DNA of 64,000 bases from an uncultured Winogradskyella sp. Lineage in GTDB: Bacteria; Bacteroidota; Bacteroidia; Flavobacteriales; Flavobacteriaceae. The position numbers and the translations under genes were made by a program. Positions 8,250 to 17,914 of the stretch are shown one piece after another. The notes below the pieces were generated by a model. The model saw only the letters and a list, made by a program, of their open reading frames with translations. It was not told the origin of the DNA and made no database searches. Within the stretch, counting starts at the first letter, position 1. Each line of letters opens with the position of its first letter. The stretch lies in NCBI RefSeq assembly GCF_947495255.1, contig NZ_CANLYI010000006.1, positions 186,001 through 250,000 of the forward strand. Reading direction: 5' to 3'.

Positions 8250-9548
8250 ATGTCTAAATCTTATCTAAAATTATTCTCTGCAATTGCTATTGCAATATTT
8301 GTAATTTCTTGTTCTACAGACTCGGACGAAGAAAGTACCTTGGCAGGAGAAGACTTTACAAATACAAATATTAGGGTCTTATCAATTGATACATTTTCCG
8401 TTAAATTTTCTACTATGAAGTTTGATTCTATTTCAACTTCAATAAGCAGTAGATTATTAATTGGCAAGTATGAAGATGATGATATGGGAATTGTAAGTTC
8501 TTCTTCATATATGCAATTAAATCCAGATTCATATTACATTGATAATGATGCGGTATTAGACAGCGTGGGTTTAGTACTTGGTTATGATACGTATTACTAT
8601 AATGATACTACACAAGTGTCAACGCTTAATATTCATAAGCTAATTGATAAAATGAGCAGTGATGATGATGTTTTTTATAATACATCTGAAACGGCTTATG
8701 AAACGACGCCTTTAATAAGTAAATCTTATATACCAACACCAAATAGAGATTCTCTATTTGTAACATTACCGTATACGTTTGGAGAAGAATTATTTAATGA
8801 TATTAGAGATAATAATATTACAGATGCTGAATCTTTATACCAGAAGTTAAAAGGAATAACAGTACAACCTGGTACTGATGATGATGGCTCAATAGTTGGT
8901 TTTTCAACGTCTAGTACGGATACCTATATTCGTTTTTATTATACCATACCAGATGAGCTAGAAACTGATGAGTATACTTACGATTTTTCAATAAACACCT
9001 TTTATAATCATTCAGAATCTGATGTTACAGGTTTACCGCTTGAAGTAATAACAGACCAAGAATATAACTTAGATTCTTCAGATAGTTATGGTATTAGCTA
9101 TAACCAAGCAGGTACAGGTTATGTGACTAAGATTGAATTTCCAACGATAAAAGATATTTATGATATAGGCAGAGAAGGTACCATTTTAGATGCTGTGCTT
9201 TACATAGAGCCTAATACAGTTTCGCATTCAGATCTTCAACCTTTAAGCGAATCATTATTACTTTATACAATAGATCAAAATAATGATTTGGCGAGTCAGA
9301 TTTCTAATAGCTCAGATGTTGTTTCAGGAACACTATCAACAGACAATTCCGAATTTAATCTCATCACTTATGAGGTTCCTGTAATTGATTTTATAGATCA
9401 AAAATTAAGTGAAAGTCCTGAGACTGAAGATGCCCTTATTTTAATTCCTAATGATTACAATTCAACAATAAATAAAATAATTTTTAATGACGCTGAAAGA
9501 TCTAGTTATAATACCAGATTAGTCATAACCTATGCGATATATGAATAA
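8250..9548 (+). CDS. DUF4270 family lipoprotein
   Basis: A 432-residue lipoprotein with a lipobox ending in VISC followed by Ser/Asp/Glu-rich residues, which fits surface or outer-membrane anchoring. The body (VDSVGLVLGYDTYY, TYIRFYYT, LDAVLYIEPN, NTRLVITYAIYE) matches the layout of DUF4270 proteins of Bacteroidota, whose function is not established. The ATG at 8250 is chosen over an upstream TTG at 8223 because it gives a proper signal peptide, and because the TTG falls inside the -7 box. It overlaps the following porin-like gene by 8 bp, indicating a two-gene operon under the LytTR-type box. Confidence 0.85.
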   Translation: MSKSYLKLFSAIAIAIFVISCSTDSDEESTLAGEDFTNTNIRVLSIDTFSVKFSTMKFDSISTSISSRLLIGKYEDDDMGIVSSSSYMQLNPDSYYIDNDAVLDSVGLVLGYDTYYYNDTTQVSTLNIHKLIDKMSSDDDVFYNTSETAYETTPLISKSYIPTPNRDSLFVTLPYTFGEELFNDIRDNNITDAESLYQKLKGITVQPGTDDDGSIVGFSTSSTDTYIRFYYTIPDELETDEYTYDFSINTFYNHSESDVTGLPLEVITDQEYNLDSSDSYGISYNQAGTGYVTKIEFPTIKDIYDIGREGTILDAVLYIEPNTVSHSDLQPLSESLLLYTIDQNNDLASQISNSSDVVSGTLSTDNSEFNLITYEVPVIDFIDQKLSESPETEDALILIPNDYNSTINKIIFNDAERSSYNTRLVITYAIYE

Positions 9549-10776
9549 ATCTAAATACACAATTATTTTTGCAATGGTAATAGGATTATTTGGCTATTCT
9601 CAGTCTAATAATTTAACCAGTTCTCCTTATTCACTTTTTGGCTTAGGTGTAGAAAGCAATTCAGGGACAGGACGAAATAGTGGACTAGGTAAAACAGGAA
9701 TCTCTTTAGATGCTAATTATGGTTTAAACCTTTATAATCCGGCTTCATTGGCGACTGTAAATGCAGATGAATTTATTCTAGATTTTGGAGGAACTGGTGA
9801 GTTTGTGAACTTAACAGGAAGTGATTTAAACGAACAAAAATCGACGTACAATTTTACCAATATGTCCTTTGGTTTTAACAGTGGCGGAAAATATGGAATG
9901 GCATTAACACTTAAGCCAGCCTCTAATGTTGGCTATGCGTTAACAGGTATACAGAGTAATATAGAAGGTAGCACTGAGCAGTTTACAACTAATATTGAAG
10001 GTTCTGGTGGATTAAATGAATTACGATTAGATTATGGAAGACCATTAACCAAGAATTTAAACGTGGGTCTAAAAGCATCTTATTTATTCGGAAAAATTGA
10101 AGAAACAGAATCTATTATTACCACAAACAGTTATTTAATTGTTGAAGAAATTAATTACTACAGAGGAGCGCAACTTGGATTAGGTTTACAATATAAATTT
10201 AAAGAAAAACACAATTTCGGATTCACATTAGATTTTCCAACGGTGTTATCAGGTACAAAAGATACTGAAGTAAGCAAATATTCAAATTCTGCATATTCGT
10301 TGTTAGAAGAAACTGAAGACGAAGATATTGATAACTTTTCTATGCCATTTAAATTAGGATTTGGTTATAGTACAAAAATTAAAAACCTAATGTTATCAGC
10401 TGATTATAATAAGAGTTTTTGGTCAGCGACAGATCAGTCTGATGCTATTGGAGAATACGTAGATCAAGACGTTTATAGTTTTGGAGCCTCATATTCTGCA
10501 GATCCAAAGAGTTATAAGTATTGGAAACGTGTAGATTTTAGAATGGGCTTAAACTATAATTCTGGTTATCTTAAAGTAGATGATACAAGAATTGATACTT
10601 TTGCGGCATCAGTTGGTATAGGATTACCAATTGGTAAAAAATCTTTATTAAATGTGTCGTATTCTCTAGGTAAAAAAGGGACTACAGATAGCATACTTAT
10701 TCAAGAGTATGTGAATACATTAAATATTAATATTTCGCTATCAGATTTATGGTTTCAACAGAGAAAGTATAATTAA
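9541..10776 (+). CDS. Outer-membrane beta-barrel protein (OmpP1/FadL-like)
   Basis: A 411-residue predicted outer-membrane protein. A Sec signal peptide (cleavage near GYSQS) is followed by SSPYSLFGLGV, GLNLYNPASLA and many alternating amphipathic strands. NPASL near the N-terminus is characteristic of the OmpP1/FadL/TodX-like barrels of Bacteroidota. The substrate is unknown; FadL relatives carry hydrophobic compounds. The ATG at 9541 is preferred to that at 9532 because it begins the signal peptide MNKSKYTIIF. It overlaps the DUF4270 stop by 8 bp, so the lipoprotein and barrel are co-translated and may form a complex. Confidence 0.8.
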   Translation: MNKSKYTIIFAMVIGLFGYSQSNNLTSSPYSLFGLGVESNSGTGRNSGLGKTGISLDANYGLNLYNPASLATVNADEFILDFGGTGEFVNLTGSDLNEQKSTYNFTNMSFGFNSGGKYGMALTLKPASNVGYALTGIQSNIEGSTEQFTTNIEGSGGLNELRLDYGRPLTKNLNVGLKASYLFGKIEETESIITTNSYLIVEEINYYRGAQLGLGLQYKFKEKHNFGFTLDFPTVLSGTKDTEVSKYSNSAYSLLEETEDEDIDNFSMPFKLGFGYSTKIKNLMLSADYNKSFWSATDQSDAIGEYVDQDVYSFGASYSADPKSYKYWKRVDFRMGLNYNSGYLKVDDTRIDTFAASVGIGLPIGKKSLLNVSYSLGKKGTTDSILIQEYVNTLNINISLSDLWFQQRKYN

Positions 10777-10820
10777 TGATTGCTAAAAATTGTAAAAATC
10801 TCTTCGGTAAAATAGGCGTT

Positions 10821-10886
10821 TTCGTCTAGACAATAAGGGTAAACATCTATTACAGTTTTATACATTATTATATAGTTTCATTTTTG
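10821..10886 (+). promoter_or_regulatory. tolC-macAB operon promoter with LytTR-type box
   Basis: GTCTA (10824-10828) and ATCTA (10845-10849) are 21 bp apart inside a 32-bp block (10821-10852) that matches the block at 22152-22183 at 23 of 32 positions without gaps. The -7-like element CATTTTTG starts at 10879, 29 nt after the second half-site. The start codon is at 10914. Confidence 0.65.
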
Positions 10887-10913
10887 AAGTGTTAATTAGA
10901 AAACACCTTAAAA

Positions 10914-12239
10914 ATGAAATTATTCTTATTTATAACAAGTTTAATCTTTGCGCAAATAGCTTTTGCTCAAGATACGTCGCCAAAACCAGATGTTTGGACT
11001 CTAGAAGATTGTATTACTTATGCTTTAGAAAATAATATTACTGTTAAAGATGCAACCTTAACTAAGGACATTGCAGAAGTAGATTATAATAAAGCTAAAT
11101 CTTCAAGATTACCAAATCTATATGCTAGTGCTTCACAGAATTTCTCAAACGGAAATACAATTGATCCTATTACTAGTGATTATGTTACGGATCAAATTCA
11201 TAGTACCAACGTTGGTATTAACAGTTCTGTAACCTTGTTTCAAGGGAGTCAAATCAGTAATCAAATCAAACAAAATAAATTATTATTTGAGCAAAGTATT
11301 TTTCAAGAAGAAGTAGAGAAAAATAATATTGTTTTAAACATATTAGAAGTTTACTTACAAACACTCTACAGTAAGGAAAGTATCATTATAGCTGAGAATA
11401 ATGTGTTAGCTTCAGAAAAGGAAGTTGAAAGAGCAAAGGCTCGGTTAGATGCTGGTACTATTGCATTGAGCGATTATACAGAAGCACAAAGCCAAGCTGC
11501 AACTAATAAATACAATGTCATTGCAGCTAAAAATGATTACCAACAATATATCATACAATTAAAACAATTATTAGAATTAACACCTTTTGAAACTATAGAA
11601 ATTGAAACCATTGATGAAAACATGGATTTGGTTAATCTAGAACTTAACAAGGTTGATGTTTATAACAAGGCGTTAGGCTTTTTACCAGAGATACAAGCGA
11701 GCAACCTAAATATTGCCGCTAATGAAAAAGATTTAGATATCACTAAAGGTGCCTATTTACCAACTTTATCTTTATTAGGAAGTTTAGGTTCTGGTTATAC
11801 AAGTATTAATGACAATACATTTTCTGATCAGTTTGATGTGAACTTTAATCAACAATTAGGCTTGTCTTTAAGTATCCCAATATTCAATAGAAACCAAACA
11901 AAAGCAGCCGTAAAAACAGCTACAATTAATATTGAAAAAGCTGAAATACAAAAACAATCTACAGAGAAGGAAGTCTATAAAAAGGTAGAAACAGCGTATC
12001 AAAATGCATTATCTGCACAAGAGCAAGTTTTAGCTTCTGAAGCTTCAAAAATAGCAGCAGAACAAAGTTATAATCTAGCACAGAAAAAATACGAATTAGG
12101 TGCTTTAAGTACAACAGATTTGGTGATAAGTCAAAATACTTATACCAATACGCAACAAAACTATTTACAAGCTAAATACTTAAATATTTTATATCATCAA
12201 TTATTACAATTTTATCAAGGAAACGACATTAAACTTTAA
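10914..12239 (+). CDS. TolC family outer-membrane efflux protein
   Basis: A 441-residue outer-membrane channel of the TolC/OEP family, the exit duct of tripartite efflux or export systems. It has a Sec signal peptide (cleavage after AFAQ) and two OEP repeats, each with long amphipathic helices (for example EVERAKARLDAGTIALSDYTEAQSQ and YNLAQKKYELGALSTTDLVISQ, quoted in part) and the short strand SIPIFNRN. It is first in an operon with a MacA-like adaptor 11 bp downstream and MacB-type ATPase and permease genes, so the assembled machine would be a MacAB-TolC exporter. The promoter carries a candidate LytTR box. Confidence 0.92.
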   Translation: MKLFLFITSLIFAQIAFAQDTSPKPDVWTLEDCITYALENNITVKDATLTKDIAEVDYNKAKSSRLPNLYASASQNFSNGNTIDPITSDYVTDQIHSTNVGINSSVTLFQGSQISNQIKQNKLLFEQSIFQEEVEKNNIVLNILEVYLQTLYSKESIIIAENNVLASEKEVERAKARLDAGTIALSDYTEAQSQAATNKYNVIAAKNDYQQYIIQLKQLLELTPFETIEIETIDENMDLVNLELNKVDVYNKALGFLPEIQASNLNIAANEKDLDITKGAYLPTLSLLGSLGSGYTSINDNTFSDQFDVNFNQQLGLSLSIPIFNRNQTKAAVKTATINIEKAEIQKQSTEKEVYKKVETAYQNALSAQEQVLASEASKIAAEQSYNLAQKKYELGALSTTDLVISQNTYTNTQQNYLQAKYLNILYHQLLQFYQGNDIKL

Positions 12240-12250
12240 TCAATTTAATC

Positions 12251-13453
12251 ATGAAAAATAAAAAGAACATTATAATAATCGGTATTGCATTAATTGTAGT
12301 TGCTATTGTAGCTTTTAGTTTTATAAAAGGCGAAGATGCTATAATTATAGAAGCCAAAACTGTTGCAGCTAAAAAAGCAAATGTGACCACAATGGTTACA
12401 GCAACCGGAACTATTGAGCCTATAAACCAAGTCGATGTTGGTACACAAGTATCTGGCGTTGTAGAAAAAATATATGTAGACTATAATAGTGAGGTCAAAG
12501 AAGGACAACTCATTGCAGAGTTAGATAAAACAAATTTAAAAGCTTCACTAACACAAGCACAAGCCGCTTATGATAATGCTATAAGCCAAAGAAATTACAC
12601 AAAGACCATTTATGATAGACAAAAAACACTCTTTGATAATCAGGTTATAAGTAAATCAGATTTTGATGATGCAGACTACAATTATCAAACAGCAAAGGGT
12701 ACCGTGACGCAACGTTATTCGGACCTGCAATCTGCAAGGACCAATTTAGGTTATGCCAATATTTATTCGCCAATTGATGGTGTTGTGCTTTCAAAAGATA
12801 TAGATGAAGGGCAAACTGTTGCAGCAAGTTATAGTACACCAACCTTATTTACAATTGCTCAAGATTTAAAAGAAATGCAAGTAGAAGCGGATGTAGATGA
12901 GGCAGATATTGGGCAAGTTAAAGATGGCCAAAGAGTAGAATTTACAGTAGATGCTTATGTAGGTGAAACTTTTAATGGTGTTGTTACTCAAGTTCGTTTA
13001 GACCCTACAGTAACTTCTAATGTAGTGACTTACACTGTGGTTATTAAAGCAGAAAATGAGGACTTAAAATTAAAACCAGGTTTAACAGCTACCATTTCAA
13101 TTTACACATTAGAATTAAATGATGTCTTAACCGCAGAAGCAAAAGCCATAAACTTTAGCCCAGAAACTGAGATGTTAGCAACCTATAATATGCATCATAA
13201 TTTATCTGATAACACTAGTGATATTCCTAAAAACGAAACGACACTTTGGGTTCTTGGAAACAATAAAAGTATAACACCAAAAATGGTAACATTAGGAGCT
13301 AGTGATGGTGTAAATGTTCAGATTTTAAGTGGAATTTCAGAAGGAGATGAATTAGTATATAGTTTAAAAGGTGTTTCTAAATCTGAAGCAAAATTAGATG
13401 GTACAAATGAAAGTCCATTTATGCCACAACGTCCAGGAGGAAAGAAAAAATAA
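12251..13453 (+). CDS. MacA-like periplasmic adaptor protein
   Basis: A 400-residue membrane-fusion protein joining an inner-membrane MacB-type pump to TolC. One N-terminal membrane anchor (about 6-26) is followed by the first half of a lipoyl domain (TGTIEPINQVDVGTQVSG), an alpha-hairpin (about 95-165) rich in Gln and Ala, the second lipoyl half (YANIYSPIDGVVLSKDIDEGQ), and a beta-barrel/membrane-proximal part. A Gly/Pro/Lys-rich tail ends the protein. It lies between tolC (11 bp) and the ATPase gene (6 bp). The family is clear; which compound or peptide the system exports cannot be read from the sequence. Confidence 0.92.
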   Translation: MKNKKNIIIIGIALIVVAIVAFSFIKGEDAIIIEAKTVAAKKANVTTMVTATGTIEPINQVDVGTQVSGVVEKIYVDYNSEVKEGQLIAELDKTNLKASLTQAQAAYDNAISQRNYTKTIYDRQKTLFDNQVISKSDFDDADYNYQTAKGTVTQRYSDLQSARTNLGYANIYSPIDGVVLSKDIDEGQTVAASYSTPTLFTIAQDLKEMQVEADVDEADIGQVKDGQRVEFTVDAYVGETFNGVVTQVRLDPTVTSNVVTYTVVIKAENEDLKLKPGLTATISIYTLELNDVLTAEAKAINFSPETEMLATYNMHHNLSDNTSDIPKNETTLWVLGNNKSITPKMVTLGASDGVNVQILSGISEGDELVYSLKGVSKSEAKLDGTNESPFMPQRPGGKKK

Positions 13454-13459
13454 GAAGCC

Positions 13460-14203
13460 ATGAGTAAAGAAATCATTAAAATAGAAGATTTAAAACGTGA
13501 GTTTACCATGGGAACCGAAACGGTTCATGCATTAAGAGGAATTTCATTTTCTATTAAAGAAGGTGAGTTTGTAACTATAATGGGATCGAGTGGATCTGGT
13601 AAAAGTACGATGTTAAATATTTTAGGTTGCTTAGATCAGCCAACTTCTGGGTTGTATAAAATTGACGGTGTGAGTGTAAAAGATTTAAACCGAAATCAAT
13701 TAGCGACTATTAGAAACGAAAAGATAGGATTCATTTTTCAATCTTATAATTTATTAGCAAGAACATCTGCTATAGAAAATGTAGAATTACCCTTATTATA
13801 TAACAGTAAAGTAACTTCTGAAGAGCGAAGGAAACGAGCAATCAAAGCCTTAGAGATGGTTGGTTTGGGTGACAGATTGCATCATACACCTTCGCAACTT
13901 TCAGGAGGACAACAACAACGTGTCGCTATCGCAAGATCATTAGTGAATAACCCGGTAATGATATTAGCAGATGAAGCAACAGGGAATTTAGATACACGTA
14001 CATCTTACGAGATTATGTCATTATTTCAAGAGTTAAACAAAAAGGGAATAACAATCACTTTTGTTACTCACGAGCCAGATATAGCAACATTTAGTAGTAG
14101 AACGGTTGTATTAAAAGATGGAGCTATTATGCAAGATTATCTAAACCATAATGTACAATCTGCTGCTGCAGAATTAGCAAAATTACCTAAACAAGACGAT
14201 TAA
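13460..14203 (+). CDS. MacB-type ABC transporter ATP-binding protein
   Basis: A 247-residue nucleotide-binding subunit of the MacB/LolD class. Walker A is GSSGSGKST (about 40-48), the Q-loop lies in FIFQSYNLL, the ABC signature is LSGGQQQR, Walker B is [13 protein letters not shown], and the switch His is in VTHEPD. It drives the permease encoded 2 bp downstream. In E. coli MacB the ATPase and permease are one polypeptide; here they are separate genes, as is usual in Bacteroidota. The gene is translationally close to both neighbours, in line with equal dosage of the pump parts. Confidence 0.95.
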   Translation: MSKEIIKIEDLKREFTMGTETVHALRGISFSIKEGEFVTIMGSSGSGKSTMLNILGCLDQPTSGLYKIDGVSVKDLNRNQLATIRNEKIGFIFQSYNLLARTSAIENVELPLLYNSKVTSEERRKRAIKALEMVGLGDRLHHTPSQLSGGQQQRVAIARSLVNNPVMILADEATGNLDTRTSYEIMSLFQELNKKGITITFVTHEPDIATFSSRTVVLKDGAIMQDYLNHNVQSAAAELAKLPKQDD

Positions 14204-14205
14204 TT

Positions 14206-15426
14206 ATGAGACTATTAAATTTATTAAAAATCGCAACAAAAGCCATTGTTCTTAATAAAACAAGAACGTTGTTAACCATGTTAGGTATCATCATTGGTGT
14301 GGCTTCAGTTATAGCAATGTTGGCTATTGGAGAAGGTTCTAAAGAAAGTATTCGTACTACGATTTCAGCAATGGGTTCTAATATGATCACTATAAGACCT
14401 GGAGCAGATGATAGAGGTCCTGCAAGAGGAAGTGGAGGTGATGTGCAAACATTAACTTTAGATGATTACGAGGTTATAAAAGAAGAAGCCACAACGTTAA
14501 GTTATATTACACCTGTAGTAAATGGAGGAGGACAGGTTATAAATGGCTCTAATAACTGGCCAACTACTATTTATGGTGTAAACCCTGATTACTTAAATAT
14601 AAAAGTGGTCGACCTACAAAGTGGAAGTATGTTTACAGATGCTGAAGTAAAATCAGCTTCAAAAGTGGCTTTAATAGGTCAAACGGTTGTAGATAATGTG
14701 TTTCCTGATGGTCAAGAGCCTGTAGGGCAAATGATTCGTTTTGATAATATTCCGTTTAAAGTGATTGGAGTTTTAGAAGAAAAAGGAGAGAATACCTTTG
14801 GGCAAGATCAAGATGATGTGGTTATTGCACCTTATACAACTGTGCAGAAACGTATTTTGGCTATCGATTATTTAAATCAAGTTATGGCATCTGCAGTTAG
14901 TGAAGATGATGCACCAGAAGCTGTAACGCAAGTCACAGAAATTTTACGTTCACAACATAAATTATTAGAAAGCGAAGACGATGATTTTACGGTTCGCTCT
15001 ATGGAAGAGTTGATTTCAACATTTAGTTCAACTAGTGAGATGCTGACTATTCTATTAGTAGCTGTTGCGAGTATTTCATTATTAATAGGTGGAATTGGAA
15101 TTATGAATATCATGTATGTTTCGGTAAAAGAACGTACTAAGGAAATAGGATTACGAATGGCAGTTGGTGGCAAAGGCTCAGATATCTTATTACAGTTTTT
15201 AATTGAAGCCATTTTAATTAGTATTACAGGTGGTTTACTAGGAGTATTATTAGGCTTAGGAGCTACTGTATTTATTGAAAAATTTCTTAATTGGCCTACT
15301 AGCGTTGCTTTGTATTCTATTGTAATTTCGTTTGCTGTTTGTGCAGTTACAGGTATCTTTTTTGGTTGGTATCCGGCAAGAAAAGCTTCTGCTTTAGATC
15401 CAATAACAGCTTTGCGTTATGAGTAA
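14206..15426 (+). CDS. MacB-type ABC transporter permease
   Basis: A 406-residue inner-membrane permease with the MacB layout: first membrane helix at about 20-42 (TRTLLTMLGIIIGVASV), a large periplasmic MacB_PCD domain (about 45-275), then three C-terminal FtsX helices (about 285-310, 330-355, 365-390) and the closing ALDPITALRYE typical of this family. It works with the ATPase 2 bp upstream and with the adaptor and TolC genes to push substrates across the envelope by mechanotransmission. Substrate identity is unknown. Confidence 0.95.
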   Translation: MRLLNLLKIATKAIVLNKTRTLLTMLGIIIGVASVIAMLAIGEGSKESIRTTISAMGSNMITIRPGADDRGPARGSGGDVQTLTLDDYEVIKEEATTLSYITPVVNGGGQVINGSNNWPTTIYGVNPDYLNIKVVDLQSGSMFTDAEVKSASKVALIGQTVVDNVFPDGQEPVGQMIRFDNIPFKVIGVLEEKGENTFGQDQDDVVIAPYTTVQKRILAIDYLNQVMASAVSEDDAPEAVTQVTEILRSQHKLLESEDDDFTVRSMEELISTFSSTSEMLTILLVAVASISLLIGGIGIMNIMYVSVKERTKEIGLRMAVGGKGSDILLQFLIEAILISITGGLLGVLLGLGATVFIEKFLNWPTSVALYSIVISFAVCAVTGIFFGWYPARKASALDPITALRYE

Positions 15427-15453
15427 ACTTTATAAATTATTAAACATAAAATT

Positions 15454-16743
15454 ATGAAAACGAATGCATTTAAAATAAGTGTTTTTAGTATTGTTTTAGT
15501 TTGTTTAGGTTGTATGGATACGACTAAAAAAGTAGTAGTAGTATCATTAGATACAGTTCAAAATACAGAAAGGAATTATGTACAAATAGCAACTGGTCAA
15601 AATTCATTATATGGTGAAGATGGACAAATGATTACTGCTTTGAAACTTAGTGATTCATTGTTTGGCCAAGATGCCAACTATTTAAAAGGCAAAAAAATGT
15701 CTTATCAAAAAAATGATAATGGCATCACAATAGATTTGAACACAGGCTTAATGTGGCAAGAAATCCCTACAACAGAAGGGTTTGATTGGCAAGGCGCAAA
15801 AGATTATGTAGAGAATTTAGAATTGGGAGGTTATGATGATTGGAGAATGCCAACAGCTAAAGAGTTATATTCAATTAGCGATTTTAGTGAAGGTTGGCCT
15901 TATTTAAATACTACTTATTTTTCTCTGGTAAATAATACGCATGTCGATAAAAGTGAACAATACTGGACAAGGAATAAATATGTTGGTCATACCGAAGAAG
16001 GTGGTTATACTGCTGCCTTTGGTGTTAATCATGCCACAGGACATATTAAAGCTTACGCAGCTGAGTCACCTAAAGATATGAAAGATAGAAAAGGTCCTCT
16101 TCCAAGTGGACAAGATAGACCAGAAGGAGATGAAGATGGACATAGACCACCTCCTCCAAGGAATAATGGAGATAGACCAAAGGGAAATCCGATGCTTAAA
16201 CATGTCCGAGCAGTACGTGGTAACGCTTATGGAATTAATGATTTTAAAGATAATGAAGATGAAACTATTACGGATAAAGCTACTGGGTTAATGTGGTCTA
16301 AAAATGATAGTGAAAAAGGTTTAGATTGGAAAAACGCACTATACTATGCAGAGCATTCAAAATTAGCTGGATATACGGATTGGCGTTTGCCAAATGTGAA
16401 AGAATTACAAGGTATTGTGGATTACGATTTTGCTCTAGGTGCAAAAGATTCTAAATTAGATAGAGCTGCTATTAATCCAATCTTTAATTCAAGTGAGATT
16501 ACTAACGAAAATGGAGATAAGGATTATCCGTATTATTGGTCTAGTACTTCTGCAAGATTTCAAAAAGGAAAACCATATTACTATGCGTGGTATGTCGCTT
16601 TTGGCCGTGCAGTAAATAATGAAGGTTTAGATTTTCATGGTGCAGGAGCCGTTCGTTTCGATACCAAACATGAAAACGGACCAGCAAGTGAAGGTGGAGA
16701 GCGTTATTATAACTATGTGCGTTTGGTAAGGAATATTGAATAA
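15454..16743 (+). CDS. Lipoprotein with two Lcl (DUF1566-like) domains
   Basis: A 429-residue lipoprotein: lipobox CLGC near residue 20, then two copies of the Lcl C-terminal/DUF1566 fold. Each copy is marked by TGLMWxxx, a W-x-x-A-x-x-Y helix, GYDDWRMPTAKEL or GYTDWRLPNVKEL, and YWTR/YWSS. A Pro/Asp/Arg-rich flexible linker (about 205-245) separates the copies. Lcl domains come from collagen-like surface adhesins and are thought to bind extracellular ligands; no enzyme activity is implied. It sits 27 bp after the MacB permease gene and upstream of a sensor kinase. Export or sensing partnership with these neighbours is inferred from context only. Confidence 0.82.
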   Translation: MKTNAFKISVFSIVLVCLGCMDTTKKVVVVSLDTVQNTERNYVQIATGQNSLYGEDGQMITALKLSDSLFGQDANYLKGKKMSYQKNDNGITIDLNTGLMWQEIPTTEGFDWQGAKDYVENLELGGYDDWRMPTAKELYSISDFSEGWPYLNTTYFSLVNNTHVDKSEQYWTRNKYVGHTEEGGYTAAFGVNHATGHIKAYAAESPKDMKDRKGPLPSGQDRPEGDEDGHRPPPPRNNGDRPKGNPMLKHVRAVRGNAYGINDFKDNEDETITDKATGLMWSKNDSEKGLDWKNALYYAEHSKLAGYTDWRLPNVKELQGIVDYDFALGAKDSKLDRAAINPIFNSSEITNENGDKDYPYYWSSTSARFQKGKPYYYAWYVAFGRAVNNEGLDFHGAGAVRFDTKHENGPASEGGERYYNYVRLVRNIE

Positions 16744-16847
16744 TTAAATTTATAAATGTTGACGATAAATTTAGATTTAGGATTGTTACTTTTGAGAGTA
16801 ATAATAGCATCTAAATCCAATAATTGGGATTAATCAAAATTAATACA

Positions 16848-17882
16848 ATGCATAAAAATATAAAAATAACAATCTTTTCTCATCTTCTCGTATGGTTAGT
16901 ACTGTTTAGTATGCCTTACTTGCTGTCTTACGGTCAAGAACAAGAAATAGCTAGAGTTATTGCTCACTTTTGGATTCCTTTGGTGTTTTCTGCAATTATC
17001 TTTTATCTTAATTACTTTATTGTAATAGATCGTTTTTTATTCACAAAAAAGATGGTTCTATTTGTTGTAATTAACTTAGTACTTATTTCTAGTTTCATAT
17101 TTTTAAAAGAGTATATAGAGGATACTTTTTATAGTGATTTGGCAAGAAAGCGAACTGAAGTCAACAAAGTCGGTCCTCCTTTTAAAATGTTTGTGTACAT
17201 TCAAATACTATCTTACATGGCACCTTTGTTGTTTTCTATTGCTGTAAAGAGCACAAAACGCTGGGTAAAGACTGAAGCAGAAAGAAAAGAAGCTATTAAT
17301 ATTAAACTAAAGTCAGAGCTTCAGCATTTGCATTACCAATTGCAGCCACATTTCTTTTTTAATTCGTTAAATAATATTTATGCTTTAGTAGATATATCTC
17401 CAGATCGTGCAAAATCTTCAATCCATAGCTTGAGTAAGTTAATGCGCTATATGTTGTATGAGACCAATGAAGAGTCAGTTTCGTTATCTAAGGAAATCGA
17501 TTTTATGAAAAAGTATATAGAGTTAATGAAGCTTCGTGTTTCAGATAAAACAAAGGTTAATTATAGTTTTCCGTCTGAAGAAACAGGAATTAATATAGCA
17601 CCTTTATTATTTGTATCATTAATAGAAAATGCCTTTAAGCACGGTGTTTCAGCAAGTAAAGAAAGTGAAATTGATATAAAAATGACGGTTCATGAGCAAA
17701 ATGTTTTATTCACAATTGAAAATGCTAACTTCCCTAAAAAGACAGATGACAAAAGTGGATCGGGAATTGGGCTTCCAAATATTGAAAAACGTTTAGAATT
17801 GCTATATCCAAATAAAAGCAGTTTTAAGACATTTGTAAAAAACAACCATTATATAGCACAATTAGAAATTGAAACCAACTAA
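16848..17882 (+). CDS. LytS-type sensor histidine kinase (second copy)
   Basis: A 344-residue kinase paralogous to that at 5414-6463. Four hydrophobic segments (about 8-28, 41-60, 68-87, 115-133) precede the phosphoacceptor block YQLQPHFFFNSLN with His168, then N-box LIENAFKHG and G-box GSGIGLPNIEKRL. The ATG at 16848 is used; an upstream TTG at 16824 only adds eight non-conserved residues. It is 105 bp after the Lcl gene and 33 bp before the YHYH gene, and a LytTR regulator follows three genes later, so the pair is split by three exported proteins. This is a likely partner of the regulator at 20892-21620. Confidence 0.92.
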   Translation: MHKNIKITIFSHLLVWLVLFSMPYLLSYGQEQEIARVIAHFWIPLVFSAIIFYLNYFIVIDRFLFTKKMVLFVVINLVLISSFIFLKEYIEDTFYSDLARKRTEVNKVGPPFKMFVYIQILSYMAPLLFSIAVKSTKRWVKTEAERKEAINIKLKSELQHLHYQLQPHFFFNSLNNIYALVDISPDRAKSSIHSLSKLMRYMLYETNEESVSLSKEIDFMKKYIELMKLRVSDKTKVNYSFPSEETGINIAPLLFVSLIENAFKHGVSASKESEIDIKMTVHEQNVLFTIENANFPKKTDDKSGSGIGLPNIEKRLELLYPNKSSFKTFVKNNHYIAQLEIETN

Positions 17883-17914
17883 ATAATTAATACAATAAAC
17901 AGAAAATTGAGTTA

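Noticed and set aside
14877-15212. A 111-codon minus-strand ORF inside the MacB permease gene
   Set aside because: It is the antisense shadow of a well-supported gene and has no features of its own; the other overlapping antisense ORFs were dropped for the same reason.
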